Shown one piece after another: positions 1 to 6,668 of a stretch of DNA of 18,091 nucleotides (the stretch's first letter is position 1; each line of letters begins with the position of its first letter). Position numbers and translations under genes: made by a program. Origin of the DNA: Simkania negevensis (GTDB taxonomy: Bacteria; Chlamydiota; Chlamydiia; Chlamydiales; JAFITR01); contig JAFITR010000012.1 in the NCBI GenBank assembly GCA_017116025.1, positions 1 to 18,091 on the forward strand, in the 5' to 3' direction. The notes under the pieces are model-generated. The model was not told where the DNA came from and ran no database searches. It saw nothing but the letters and a program-made list of their open reading frames with translations.

Positions 1-105
1 TGCAGATCTTGTTCCTTCCGCTGTCTCGTTAACCGTCTTCGCGACCTTCGGTCTGAAGAAAAAACAACGGCCTCCTAATCTGCAAAAGGGTGGGCTGCGT
101 GGAAG
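1..105. repeat. Degenerate repeat remnant at window edge
   Basis: This stretch has no gene. It contains CTCGTTAAC followed by GTCTTCGCG (about 26-43). The same pair of words recurs at 6661-6678, next to the inverted-repeat element downstream of apbE. GACC-TTC-GGTC (43-53) can fold into a small hairpin. TGCAGAT at 1-7 is complementary to ATCTGCA at 78-84. I read it as the edge of a decayed copy of that repeat family, cut by the window border. Confidence 0.4.
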
Positions 106-122
106 CATTATGACATTTTTAT

Positions 123-151
123 TTGACAAAATAAAATTTTTAGTGTATTTG
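123..151 (+). promoter_or_regulatory. Candidate sigma70-type promoter for the DoxX gene
   Basis: A perfect -35 hexamer TTGACA (123-128) is followed by a 17-base spacer and a weak -10, TATTTG (146-151), in an AT-rich stretch 36 bases before the start codon. The -35 and spacing are good; the -10 matches only its first three bases. Confidence 0.42.
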
Positions 152-186
152 TTAATTAAGACGTAACTACCTAAGAGGCTTCCAAT

Positions 187-663
187 ATGCATCATTCTGA
201 AACAAAACGTCGCAACTACCTAGCAAAATTTTCTGCCTTGTTACAAACGCCTGCCCTATTGCTCATACGCATCATTTGGGGAGTCTTATTTATCTTGGAG
301 GGGTGGCATAAGTTTGCCGATATTTCCGGAACCGCAAGTTTTTTTCAAGAACTGGGGTTTACCTATCCCACGCTCATGGTCTTGCTTACCGCCTCCGTAG
401 AACTTTTAGGAGGAATTCTACTCCTTGTAGGTTTTTTTACCCGCATTGCAGCGATTTTCCTCATCATTACAATGATAATAGCTGCCATTATGGCTCCATC
501 TCACGCCCACTTCTTAGGATATAGTAGTGGTCAGACAGAAACATTCTTAGCACAGATCCCACTTACATTTGCTTACGCCTGCTTCGTAACATTTCTTTTT
601 GGGGCGGGTAAGTGGTCCTTAGACCACAGAATTACAAAAAAGATATCTCCCTATTTTCACTAA
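187..663 (+). CDS. DoxX-family integral membrane protein
   Basis: 158-residue membrane protein of the DoxX family (PF07681 type). Family hallmarks are visible: RIIWGVLFILEGWHKF in the first membrane segment (about 28-43), the segment ending ELLGGILLLVGFFTR (72-86), a third hydrophobic stretch to about 103, and GAGKWSLD near the C-terminus. Four membrane helices fit the usual fold. Family members are linked to thiosulfate:quinone oxidoreductase subunits or redox stress complexes, but most are of unknown role and nothing here specifies the partner. The start is supported by AAGAGG (173-178), eight bases before the ATG. The stop codon overlaps that of the convergent prenyl synthase gene, so the two genes end tail to tail with no spacer. 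It has no operon partner in the window. Confidence 0.85.
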   Translation: MHHSETKRRNYLAKFSALLQTPALLLIRIIWGVLFILEGWHKFADISGTASFFQELGFTYPTLMVLLTASVELLGGILLLVGFFTRIAAIFLIITMIIAAIMAPSHAHFLGYSSGQTETFLAQIPLTFAYACFVTFLFGAGKWSLDHRITKKISPYFH

Positions 664-1592
664 CACTGGGGGGATGAACATAAACGCCTGTGCAACAACG
701 CCATAGTATATGCGAAGAAGTCTGTTTTCATGGGGAGTCTTTCCAGCTCTATTTGAAGCTGTTCATAGTGTCTTTTGACGCACATACGCGCCTTTTCAAC
801 ACCCAGCAAACTTGTGTAGGTTGTTTTTTCTTTTGCGGCATCAGAACCGACGGGTTTGCCGATATCTTGTTGTGTTGCTGTCACATCGAGGATATCGTCA
901 ACGATTTGGAAGAAGAGTCCAAACTGTTTAGCGAAGGCGCTGATTTGTTGTACAAGAGCAGCATCAGCGTCTGCGAGGATAGCACCCATCTCCATAGCGG
1001 CGACAAAAAGTGCTGCTGTTTTTTTTATATGGATAAAGTCGAGGGTCTTTTGATCAAAGCGCATCCCCTCTTTTTCCACATCGACCCACTGCCCTCCTAC
1101 CATTCCTTTGTCGCCTGCGTGGGAAGCCAGAGTAGCGATCAGACGCACTTTCTGCTGCTCTGACGGGCCATGGGCAGAAGCGACAACCTCAAAGGCATAG
1201 GTAAGCAAGAAGTCACCGGCAAGAACGGCGAGTCCCTCGTTATAGAGCTTATGTAAGGTGGGCTTTCCACGGCGCAAGTCATCATCGTCCATACAAGGGA
1301 GGTCGTCGTGGACCAAGGAATATGTGTGTACAAGCTCTAGGGCACAGGCGACATCAAGACCGATTTTGAGGTCTCTCCTCAACGCATCGAGTGTAGCGAG
1401 TAGGAAGAGTGGTCTGATGCGTTTTGCTGAAGCCAAGGTAGTATGGCGTGCGGCGGAATAGAGGGCGTTAAGACGCTCTTCTTTTGGCAGTAGCAACTCG
1501 TCTAGGCGAGTTTCAACAAGAATACGTGCGTGCGTAGCGAAATCCTCGCTACTATCATACTGCTGCTTCGACCCTTGTTCTTCTTGTATCAT
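660..1592 (-). CDS. ispA: Polyprenyl (farnesyl/geranylgeranyl) diphosphate synthase, IspA-like
   Basis: Condenses isopentenyl diphosphate with allylic diphosphates to make C15/C20 prenyl diphosphates, the precursors of quinones and undecaprenyl carriers. With the start at 1592 it has 310 residues, normal for the family. Visible motifs: KRIRP (57-61) for substrate phosphate binding, first aspartate-rich motif DDLPCMD (96-102) followed by DDDLRRGKPT, and second motif DDILD in the FFQIVDDILDV stretch. The context YSLVHDDLP resembles E. coli IspA, but the final chain length cannot be told by eye. The frame is open to an ATG at 1721, but that longer version would overlap ugd by 167 bases and carry a non-homologous tail. 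The start at 1590-1592 overlaps ugd by 38 bases and lacks a strong Shine-Dalgarno site, so translation is probably coupled to ugd. Convergent with the DoxX gene. Confidence 0.88.
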   Translation of the reverse strand: MIQEEQGSKQQYDSSEDFATHARILVETRLDELLLPKEERLNALYSAARHTTLASAKRIRPLFLLATLDALRRDLKIGLDVACALELVHTYSLVHDDLPCMDDDDLRRGKPTLHKLYNEGLAVLAGDFLLTYAFEVVASAHGPSEQQKVRLIATLASHAGDKGMVGGQWVDVEKEGMRFDQKTLDFIHIKKTAALFVAAMEMGAILADADAALVQQISAFAKQFGLFFQIVDDILDVTATQQDIGKPVGSDAAKEKTTYTSLLGVEKARMCVKRHYEQLQIELERLPMKTDFFAYTMALLHRRLCSSPQC

Positions 1593-2946
1593 GATCACTA
1601 TCCACTGTTTTGAAGGTAGTTTTTTGTCCAATAGAGATATATTCGAAACCGAGACGAGCCATCTCTTGCGGGCAGTACTGGTTTCTTCCATCGAAGAAGG
1701 CCTTTCCTGTGAGCTGCTCAATGATCGGTTTAAAATCGATATGGCGAAACTGTTTCCACTCCGTCATCAGAACGATCGCATCAGCGCCATCGACAGCATC
1801 GATCTCCGTTGAGCACCAGGTAAGGGCGACAAGGTCACCAACCTCTTTTTTGGCTCGTTCAACAGCAACAGGGTCAAAGAGGCGCAGCATACAACCTTGT
1901 GGCAGCAGATGTCGAACGAGAGCAAGGGCTGGCGATTCTCTGACGTCGTCGGTACCAGGTTTAAAGGAGAGGCCCCATATTGCTAACGTTTTGCCCTTCA
2001 GCCCCCCTTTATGGGCAAAATAGTTTTCTATCTTTTTTGCCATCACCATTTTCTGACGCTCGTTGGCTTGTGAAACGGCTTCGATGACCGCCAACTGGCA
2101 ATGGTTTTTTTTTGCCATAGCACGTAACGCCTGAACATCTTTAGGGAAGCAGGAACCTCCATATCCGACACCTGCATAAAGGAAGCTATAACCGATACGC
2201 GTATCAGAACCTATCCCCTGCCTTACTTGGCGGATATCTGCACCCACCTCTTCGCACAACAACGCTAGTTCATTCATAAAGGAGATACGCGTGGCCAACA
2301 TCGCATTAGCAGCATATTTCGACATCTCTGCAGAGGCGGTATCCATGATCAATATCCGTTCGTGGTTCAAAGTAAAGGTCGAATACAACTCTTTTAACAT
2401 CGACGCCACAGAAGGGTTGTCCACACCGATGATCACGCGGTCAGGTTTCATAAAGTCGTGGATAGCATCGCCTTCTTTTAAAAACTCCGGATTCGATGCC
2501 ACGTCGAAAGGGACATCGATGCCGCGTTCATCCAACGTCTCTTTTACCCATGCTTTGATCTTTAGAGACGTTCCCACTGGCACTGTCGATTTTGTGACAA
2601 GAATACGATAGTTGTCCATGTGGGCAGCAAGAGCTTTGACCCCTCGTTCCACATAGGAGAGGTCACACGAGGCATCAGGAGCGGAAGGTGTCGGCAAAGC
2701 AAGGAAGCAGCAGAAAGAATTTTTCACTGCATGCGCGTAGTCTGTCGTAAAATGTAGGCGTCCAGCATCACTGTTGCGACACACCATCTCAGACAACCCC
2801 GGCTCATAAATAGGGACCACCCCCCTCCTGAGCCCAGCGACTTTTTCCTTGTCAATATCGAGGCAGGTGACCTCGTGACCCATCTCCGCAAAACAAGCGG
2901 CACTCACCAGACCCACATACCCCGCACCCAACACCAATATCTTCAT
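1555..2946 (-). CDS. ugd: UDP-glucose 6-dehydrogenase
   Basis: Oxidises UDP-glucose to UDP-glucuronate with two NAD+ in the cytoplasm, supplying sugar for surface polysaccharide. 463 residues. The N-terminal Rossmann fold has GAGYVG (7-12) and the ribose-binding D30. EPGL (48-51), TKSTVPVGT (118-126) and NPEFLKEG (152-159) are family signatures. The catalytic cysteine is C266 in GVGYGGSCFPKD, and the C-terminal UDP-binding domain carries SFKPGTDDVRESPAL. AAGGA lies just upstream of the ATG. It is the first gene of a minus-strand pair with the prenyl synthase. Its leader contains the 52-bp REP-like palindrome at 2991-3042, which could work as an attenuator. The divergent neighbour is a polyprenyl-phosphate sugar transferase, which suggests a shared role in a surface glycan. 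The last 25 residues look non-conserved. Confidence 0.94.
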   Translation of the reverse strand: MKILVLGAGYVGLVSAACFAEMGHEVTCLDIDKEKVAGLRRGVVPIYEPGLSEMVCRNSDAGRLHFTTDYAHAVKNSFCCFLALPTPSAPDASCDLSYVERGVKALAAHMDNYRILVTKSTVPVGTSLKIKAWVKETLDERGIDVPFDVASNPEFLKEGDAIHDFMKPDRVIIGVDNPSVASMLKELYSTFTLNHERILIMDTASAEMSKYAANAMLATRISFMNELALLCEEVGADIRQVRQGIGSDTRIGYSFLYAGVGYGGSCFPKDVQALRAMAKKNHCQLAVIEAVSQANERQKMVMAKKIENYFAHKGGLKGKTLAIWGLSFKPGTDDVRESPALALVRHLLPQGCMLRLFDPVAVERAKKEVGDLVALTWCSTEIDAVDGADAIVLMTEWKQFRHIDFKPIIEQLTGKAFFDGRNQYCPQEMARLGFEYISIGQKTTFKTVDSDHDTRRTRVEAAV

Positions 2947-2990
2947 CTTAATCCTTGCTCACAAACTCTTTTTAAATATGCGGTAAAAGA

Positions 2991-3042
2991 CCGGCCGAAG
3001 GTCGTGCAGGCAGCTATAGCTGCTTGCACGACCTTCGGCCGG
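2991..3042. repeat. 52-bp REP/REPIN-like palindrome upstream of ugd
   Basis: Arms 2991-3016 and 3017-3042 are complementary except for one G/T pair (3009/3024). The outer word CCGGCCGAAGGTCGTGCA is followed by the centre GCAGCTATAGCTGC (3010-3023). The half-site matches the start of the large repeats at 12000-13502 (GGGCCGAAGGTCCTGCAGG then CAGCTATAGC), so this looks like two half-repeats joined head to head. In the ugd transcript the stem is followed by TCTTTTACC, as in an intrinsic terminator. On the other strand it is followed by CCTTTT. Confidence 0.85.
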
Positions 3043-3080
3043 CCTTTTGCATGCTTACTGTTCTTTTCCCACAGGCGCAA

Positions 3081-3086
3081 AGTATA
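3081..3086 (-). promoter_or_regulatory. Candidate -10 for ugd-ispA
   Basis: On the minus strand this reads TATACT and mirrors the TATAAT on the other arm. No good -35 is seen. Transcription from here would give ugd a leader of about 130 bases that includes the 52-bp hairpin. Confidence 0.28.
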
Positions 3087-3158
3087 ACGGCCAATCTAAA
3101 ACCTTGCTACAAATAAAGAGCCTAAGATTTATTTGTAGCAAGGTTTTACGTTGACCGC

Positions 3159-3164
3159 TATAAT
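3159..3164 (+). promoter_or_regulatory. Candidate -10 for the 3243-6422 gene cluster
   Basis: Perfect TATAAT 79 bases upstream of the sugar transferase start, at the outer edge of the 84-bp palindrome. No convincing -35 lies at 16-18 bases; TTGTAG (3133-3138) is too far at 20. Offered on the -10 only. Confidence 0.35.
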
Positions 3165-3242
3165 TTGTGGTTGTAAAGGAAGAATATCAGATGCCCCGAC
3201 GAAGGAGGGATATCTGATCTGAATAGTTCGGGAGGTTATTCG

Positions 3243-3920
3243 ATGCACACGGTTGTATCATCAGTAGCGCCGTCTCGGTTTACAAAAGCATTGCGTTATG
3301 CGATCAGGCAACGAGTAAGGAAGCGTATTTTTGACCTTCTTTTCAGCGCAACTGTTCTCGTCACTCTTTCTCCGCTTTTTCTCTTTCTTGCTTTACTAGT
3401 CTGTTGCACCTCTCGAGGCGCCCCTTTCTACTCCCATACGCGCATAGGGCGTGGTGGCAGGCCTTTCCGCATCTGGAAATTCCGTTCGATGTACAAGGAT
3501 GCTGACGGACGCCTTGCTACGCTTCTTGCGAAGGACGACGATCTGCGTCTTGAATGGGAGTCGACGCAGAAGTTGAAGAAGGATCCACGTGTAACAAAAG
3601 TGGGACGGTTTTTAAGGAGAATATCGTTGGATGAGCTGCCGCAGTTTTTCAATGTCCTCAAGGGCAATATGAGCGTTGTTGGTCCTCGCCCCCTTCTTGC
3701 CAAGGAGATCACTCAACACTTTGGTCTGCACGCAACGAAGGTTCTTTCGGTACGGCCGGGGTTGACAGGGCTCTGGCAAATATCGGGTCGTAGCAACACC
3801 ACCTACGAAGAGAGAGTTTCTTTAGACCTTACCTACATCAACAAAGCAACCTTCTTCTCCGACCTTATCCTGGTTTTAAAAACAATACCGGTTATGCTCT
3901 TTTCCCGTGGAGCTTACTAA
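3243..3920 (+). CDS. Polyprenyl-phosphate sugar-1-phosphate transferase (WcaJ/RfbP-type)
   Basis: Starts glycan assembly by moving a sugar-1-phosphate from a nucleotide sugar to undecaprenyl phosphate at the inner membrane. 225 residues, a short family member with only the catalytic domain (bacterial sugar transferase, PF02397 type). Visible: one hydrophobic segment about 31-55 containing a central proline (P44), as in the re-entrant helix of this family; FYSHTRIGRGGRPFRIWKFRSM (62-83); DPRVTKVGRFLRRISLDELPQ with the catalytic D130-E131 pair; NMSVVGPRP (142-150); and VRPGLTGLWQISGR (170-183). The start is fixed by GGAGG (3231-3235), seven bases before the ATG. First gene of a plus-strand cluster and divergent from ugd. 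Which sugar it transfers cannot be read from sequence. Confidence 0.92.
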   Translation: MHTVVSSVAPSRFTKALRYAIRQRVRKRIFDLLFSATVLVTLSPLFLFLALLVCCTSRGAPFYSHTRIGRGGRPFRIWKFRSMYKDADGRLATLLAKDDDLRLEWESTQKLKKDPRVTKVGRFLRRISLDELPQFFNVLKGNMSVVGPRPLLAKEITQHFGLHATKVLSVRPGLTGLWQISGRSNTTYEERVSLDLTYINKATFFSDLILVLKTIPVMLFSRGAY

Positions 3921-3925
3921 CCTCC

Positions 3926-4450
3926 ATGAGAACATCGTCAAAGCCTATCGTCTACAGCTTTTTTCTTTCCTTCATCCTGACGCTTTCACTTCCTGTGCTA
4001 TGGCCATCGTTACACCTCGCCTACTTCTCCCCCTTCTTTGCTGTTGCCTACTACAGAAGAAGTTTTTTGTGGTGTTTACTGCTATCGTTGATTGCAGGGG
4101 CTCTTCTTGACCTCTTCTCATCAACAGGACCGCTGGGGATGCATGCTCTAAACTTTTGTTTAACAACAGCTTTGATCTATCACAAAAAACGTTTTTTTTA
4201 TCAGGATGCATTGACAACGATTCCGATCATAACGACATTAATTTCTGCTGTATCGACTCTGCTACACCTCTCCCTACTAAGTTTTTTTGGTGAGCAGCTC
4301 CCTATCACAAAAACTTTGTTGCTTACAGATATCGTGATCATGCCTCTAGTGGACGGAGTCTACGCTTTTCTCCTTTTTACACTACCTCTTGCGGTATTGA
4401 AGTTGATCACGATCAAAAAGCCGGCGCCAGCGTTAAAGCGCCCTCATTAG
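3926..4450 (+). CDS. MreD-like multi-span membrane protein (CT079-like position)
   Basis: 174-residue membrane protein with about five hydrophobic segments (roughly 9-24, 30-40, 46-64, 72-86, 95-117, 130-161). The stretch LIAGALLDLFSSTGPLGMHALNFCLTTALIY resembles the MreD signature, a membrane helix ending in aspartate, then PLG, then another helix. MreD works with MreC and RodA/PBP2 in cell-wall elongation; chlamydiae use the remaining Mre machinery for division. The similarity is by eye only, so this is a proposal. It starts five bases after the sugar transferase stop with no strong Shine-Dalgarno site, so coupling is likely, and ends ten bases before folD. In C. trachomatis, as I recall, a small membrane protein of unknown function (CT079) precedes folD (CT078). 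Confidence 0.75.
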   Translation: MRTSSKPIVYSFFLSFILTLSLPVLWPSLHLAYFSPFFAVAYYRRSFLWCLLLSLIAGALLDLFSSTGPLGMHALNFCLTTALIYHKKRFFYQDALTTIPIITTLISAVSTLLHLSLLSFFGEQLPITKTLLLTDIVIMPLVDGVYAFLLFTLPLAVLKLITIKKPAPALKRPH

Positions 4451-4460
4451 GTGTTTTTCT

Positions 4461-5327
4461 ATGTTAAAACTCATCGACGGTAAAGCCGTAGCGGAGAAGA
4501 TCCGTTCTGCTATAGCAAAGGAGGTGGCAACGCTGTCTGGCCGTCCTCCAAAGCTTGTTGCAGTGTTAGCAGGGTCTATCCCTGCTTCGCAGACGTATGT
4601 TGGCGTCAAGGTGCGTGCTTGTAGAGAAGTAGGGATCATATCGGAAGTGATCCGTCTGGACGAAGATGGCTCCCAAGATACATTGGTCAAGCAAATCAAG
4701 GCATTAAACGTTGACGATGGTGTTGACGGGATATTGGTTCAGCTTCCTCTACCTACAGGGATTGATGCTGCGACGACGTTAGATCTTGTTTTGCCATCGA
4801 AAGACGTTGACGGCTTCCATTCGCTCAATATGGGCAAGCTGTTGGCCGGCAGAGATGGGGGTTTTATCCCCTGTACACCGTATGGCATTGTTGTGCTGCT
4901 AGAAGAATCGGAGATTGATGTTGAAGGCAAGCATGTCGTTATTGTCGGAAGGAGCAACATTGTAGGGAAACCTTTGGCGGCCCTGATGATGCAAAAACGA
5001 CGGTATGGTAACGCAACAGTCACTCTTGCCCACAGCAGAACAAAAGAGCTCGCGGCGCTATGCCGCACAGCAGACGTTCTCGTTGCCGCTATAGGGTCTG
5101 CCAATTTTATCACAGCGGAGTTCATCAAAAAGGGCGCTTGTATCGTCGATGTAGGGATGAACAGGGTAGATGATCCTTCCCTTTCTAAAGGGTATCGCCT
5201 TGTTGGCGACGTCGATTTCGCTGACGTTAAAGAGCGCTGTTCCTCTATTACCCCTGTACCTGGTGGGGTAGGGCCGATGACAGTGGCGATGCTCCTCAAA
5301 AATACCCTCAAAGCACGTAGAGATTAA
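4461..5327 (+). CDS. folD: Bifunctional methylenetetrahydrofolate dehydrogenase / methenyltetrahydrofolate cyclohydrolase
   Basis: Interconverts 5,10-methylene-, 5,10-methenyl- and 10-formyl-tetrahydrofolate in the cytoplasm with NADP+. 288 residues, the normal length. Motifs seen: PASQTYVGVK (41-50) with catalytic Y46 and K50; GILVQLPLP; KDVDGFHSLNMGKL, where the usual HPxN is HSLN; PCTPYGIVVLL; GRSNIVGKP in the NADP site; AHSRT; GDVDF; and TPVPGGVGPMTVAMLLKNT at the C-terminus. TAGGTG (4448-4453) lies about eight bases upstream of the ATG. The stop codon TAA (5325-5327) is shared with the first bases, TTAAC, of the inverted-repeat element that runs into apbE, so the gene end and the repeat boundary coincide. 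Confidence 0.96.
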   Translation: MLKLIDGKAVAEKIRSAIAKEVATLSGRPPKLVAVLAGSIPASQTYVGVKVRACREVGIISEVIRLDEDGSQDTLVKQIKALNVDDGVDGILVQLPLPTGIDAATTLDLVLPSKDVDGFHSLNMGKLLAGRDGGFIPCTPYGIVVLLEESEIDVEGKHVVIVGRSNIVGKPLAALMMQKRRYGNATVTLAHSRTKELAALCRTADVLVAAIGSANFITAEFIKKGACIVDVGMNRVDDPSLSKGYRLVGDVDFADVKERCSSITPVPGGVGPMTVAMLLKNTLKARRD

Positions 5328-5490
5328 CGAGGCCACGGAATGAAACGCAAAGGCGCAGAGAAACGCAGAGAAAGAAAAGAGAATATTTTTTGAAGAACAT
5401 TTCTTCCAGACGGAAAGTATTATTTTTAGTTTCTCTCTCTGCGTTTCTTTGCGCTCTCTGCGCCTTTGCGTTTCATTCCGCGGCCTCGCT
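5324..5490. repeat. Inverted-repeat element A (about 167 bp), right arm inside apbE
   Basis: The left arm (5324 to about 5375) starts TTAACGAGGCC and runs through GGAATGAAACGCAAAGG into CGCAGAG units. The right arm (about 5430-5490) is its reverse complement, with a 9-base insertion and few mismatches, ending GCGGCCTCGC. The arms are built of 8-9 base units of the CGCAAAGA/CGCAGAGA type. The same family forms element B at 6446-6668. The left end overlaps the folD stop codon; the right arm is translated as the ApbE signal peptide. Confidence 0.85.
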
Positions 5491-6422
5491 ACCCTCTCGT
5501 TACGAGGTTTTCTCCGATATTGCCATGACGGTCCCCTACCGCATTCTTGTTGCTGACCTCCGTACGAATAGGCAGAAAGAGCGGGTAGCCAAGATTATTC
5601 AATCCACTTTTAACGAAGTGGACACGATTTTCAACAACTGGAACCCTCGCTCGGAGCTATCGGCTTTCAACAACGCCCCTCCAGACACCCCTTTTCCCCT
5701 CTCCCCTCCTCTATTTGAGCTTTTGCATTTTACAGACAAGGTGGTGACATTAACAGAAGGACGTTTCGACCCGACAGTTGCTCCGTTGCAGAAGGTTTGG
5801 AAGCAAGCGCTACAGCGTGGTTCTTTCCCCGACAAGATATTAGCAGAGCAGACGGCGAAGAGGGTGGGATGGCACCAGATCATTTTAGAAGATACTACTG
5901 CACGCAAGCGTGTTGACGGCGTGGAATTAGATCTTTGTGGTATAGCAAAAGGGTGGTGTGTCGATATGATCAGCGAGAGGCTCAAGGAAGAGGGCTTTAG
6001 CAACAGTTATGTTGAGTGGGGGGGGGGAGATCCGTACCCAAGGTAGCCATCCTTCGGGCAGAAGGTGGCGTGTTTCCATCAGAGACGCCCGTTCTGAAGC
6101 AGATAACGAAGGTATCGCAACATTGGAGATGGACAACCAGGCGATTGCAACAAGCGGCGACTACCTTCAGAATTGGTCTGTAAAAGACGACGACGCTACT
6201 GTGCACACCTATTCTCACATCATCAACCCCAAAACGTTGATACCCCTCAAGGTGGAAGCTGATCGCATCACTAGCGTCACCGTTGTTGCTCCTACATGTG
6301 CAATGGCCGATGGCTTGGCGACCGCCCTTATGCTCTTTAACAACGCAGCAGAAGCGAAAAAGTGGGCCGAGGCGTTACAAGCCAAAGACCCGAGGCTATC
6401 CTTCTGGATTGCAACGCATTAA
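5390..6422 (+). CDS. apbE: FAD:protein FMN transferase (ApbE family), frameshifted at a G10 tract
   Basis: ApbE enzymes transfer FMN from FAD to a threonine of exported flavoproteins such as NqrB/NqrC; chlamydiae depend on an Nqr pump. As written, the frame from 5390 stops at 6046. The rest is in the frame of 6009-6422, joined at ten G at 6018-6027. Removing one G gives EWGGEIRTQG, the expected ApbE GG(D/E)I motif, and a 343-residue protein of normal length. Motifs: RSELSAFN (67-74), GRFDPTVAPLQKVW, DLCGIAKGWCVD, then ATSGDY, YSHIINPKT and ADGLATALMLF after the break. Start is TTG (5390-5392), since no in-frame ATG exists upstream. The N-terminus has basic residues (RRK) and a hydrophobic core to about residue 33, a signal peptide encoded by the right arm of element A; the lipobox is unclear. 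Could be a sequencing error, phase variation, transcriptional slippage or true decay. Confidence 0.85.
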
Positions 6423-6445
6423 AGGGTTTAATGAGCAGCGGAAGG

Positions 6446-6668
6446 TTAACAAGGCATCGGAATGAAACGCAAAGACGCAAAGAGCGCAGAGAAAAAAAAG
6501 AAGAAATAAATGAATCAAAAACAGAACAAAGAGGAAAGCAGACAAGATATGCAGAATAATTATTAATTATATTTTTTATTTACTTATATTTACTTTGTTT
6601 TTTTTGTTTTTTCTCTGTGTTTCTCTGCGCTCTTTGCGTCTTTGCGTTTCATTCCGATGCCTCGTTAA
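6446..6668. repeat. Inverted-repeat element B (223 bp, MITE-like)
   Basis: Arms 6446-6494 and 6620-6668 are complementary at 48 of 49 positions by my reading, starting TTAAC(A/G)AGGCATCGG and containing GAAACGCAAAGACGCAAAG units. The 125-base centre is AT-rich and has no gene. Both ends are TTAA. Element A has the same arm sequence. It lies between the 3' ends of apbE (+) and the 104-residue gene (-), so it could also serve as a two-way transcription terminator. Together with 6669-6721 it fills the whole 6423-6721 gap. Confidence 0.88.

Larger units (their letters stand above)
3081..3164. repeat. 84-bp imperfect palindrome in the divergent ugd / sugar transferase control region
   Basis: The core arms 3097-3117 and 3128-3148 are perfectly complementary over 21 bases, around a 10-base loop (3118-3127). 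With five mismatches the arms extend to 3081-3117 and 3128-3164. Outward-facing -10-like hexamers lie at both ends: TATAAT (3159-3164, toward the sugar transferase) and TATACT on the minus strand (3081-3086, toward ugd). It could be a dyad operator, a bidirectional promoter or a small mobile element. It does not share the GGCCGAAGG words of the REP-like family. Confidence 0.8.

Noticed and set aside
690..1163. Plus-strand open frame of 157 codons
   Set aside because: Antisense shadow of the prenyl synthase; Cys/Phe-rich with no recognisable features.
1593..1721. N-terminal extension of the prenyl synthase frame to an ATG at 1721
   Set aside because: It lies inside ugd on the same strand, encodes no family sequence, and the protein from 1592 already has full length.
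3191..3217. Eight-codon leader ORF (MPRRRRDI) before the sugar transferase
   Set aside because: It has a Shine-Dalgarno-like AAGGA and four Arg codons, but no alternative hairpins or link to arginine metabolism. Chance is the simpler reading.
6009..6422. Separate 137-residue gene starting at 6009
   Set aside because: It is the C-terminal half of ApbE in the shifted frame; the ATG falls inside the conserved core.
5324..6668. CRISPR array from the repeated CGCAAAGA-type arms
   Set aside because: The repeats are inverted pairs with 8-9 base sub-periodicity, no regular spacers and no cas genes nearby.
5324..6668. apbE as cargo of a composite transposon between elements A and B
   Set aside because: The arms flank apbE, but folD-apbE order is the usual chlamydial one as I recall, so the gene is native and the repeats came in around it.
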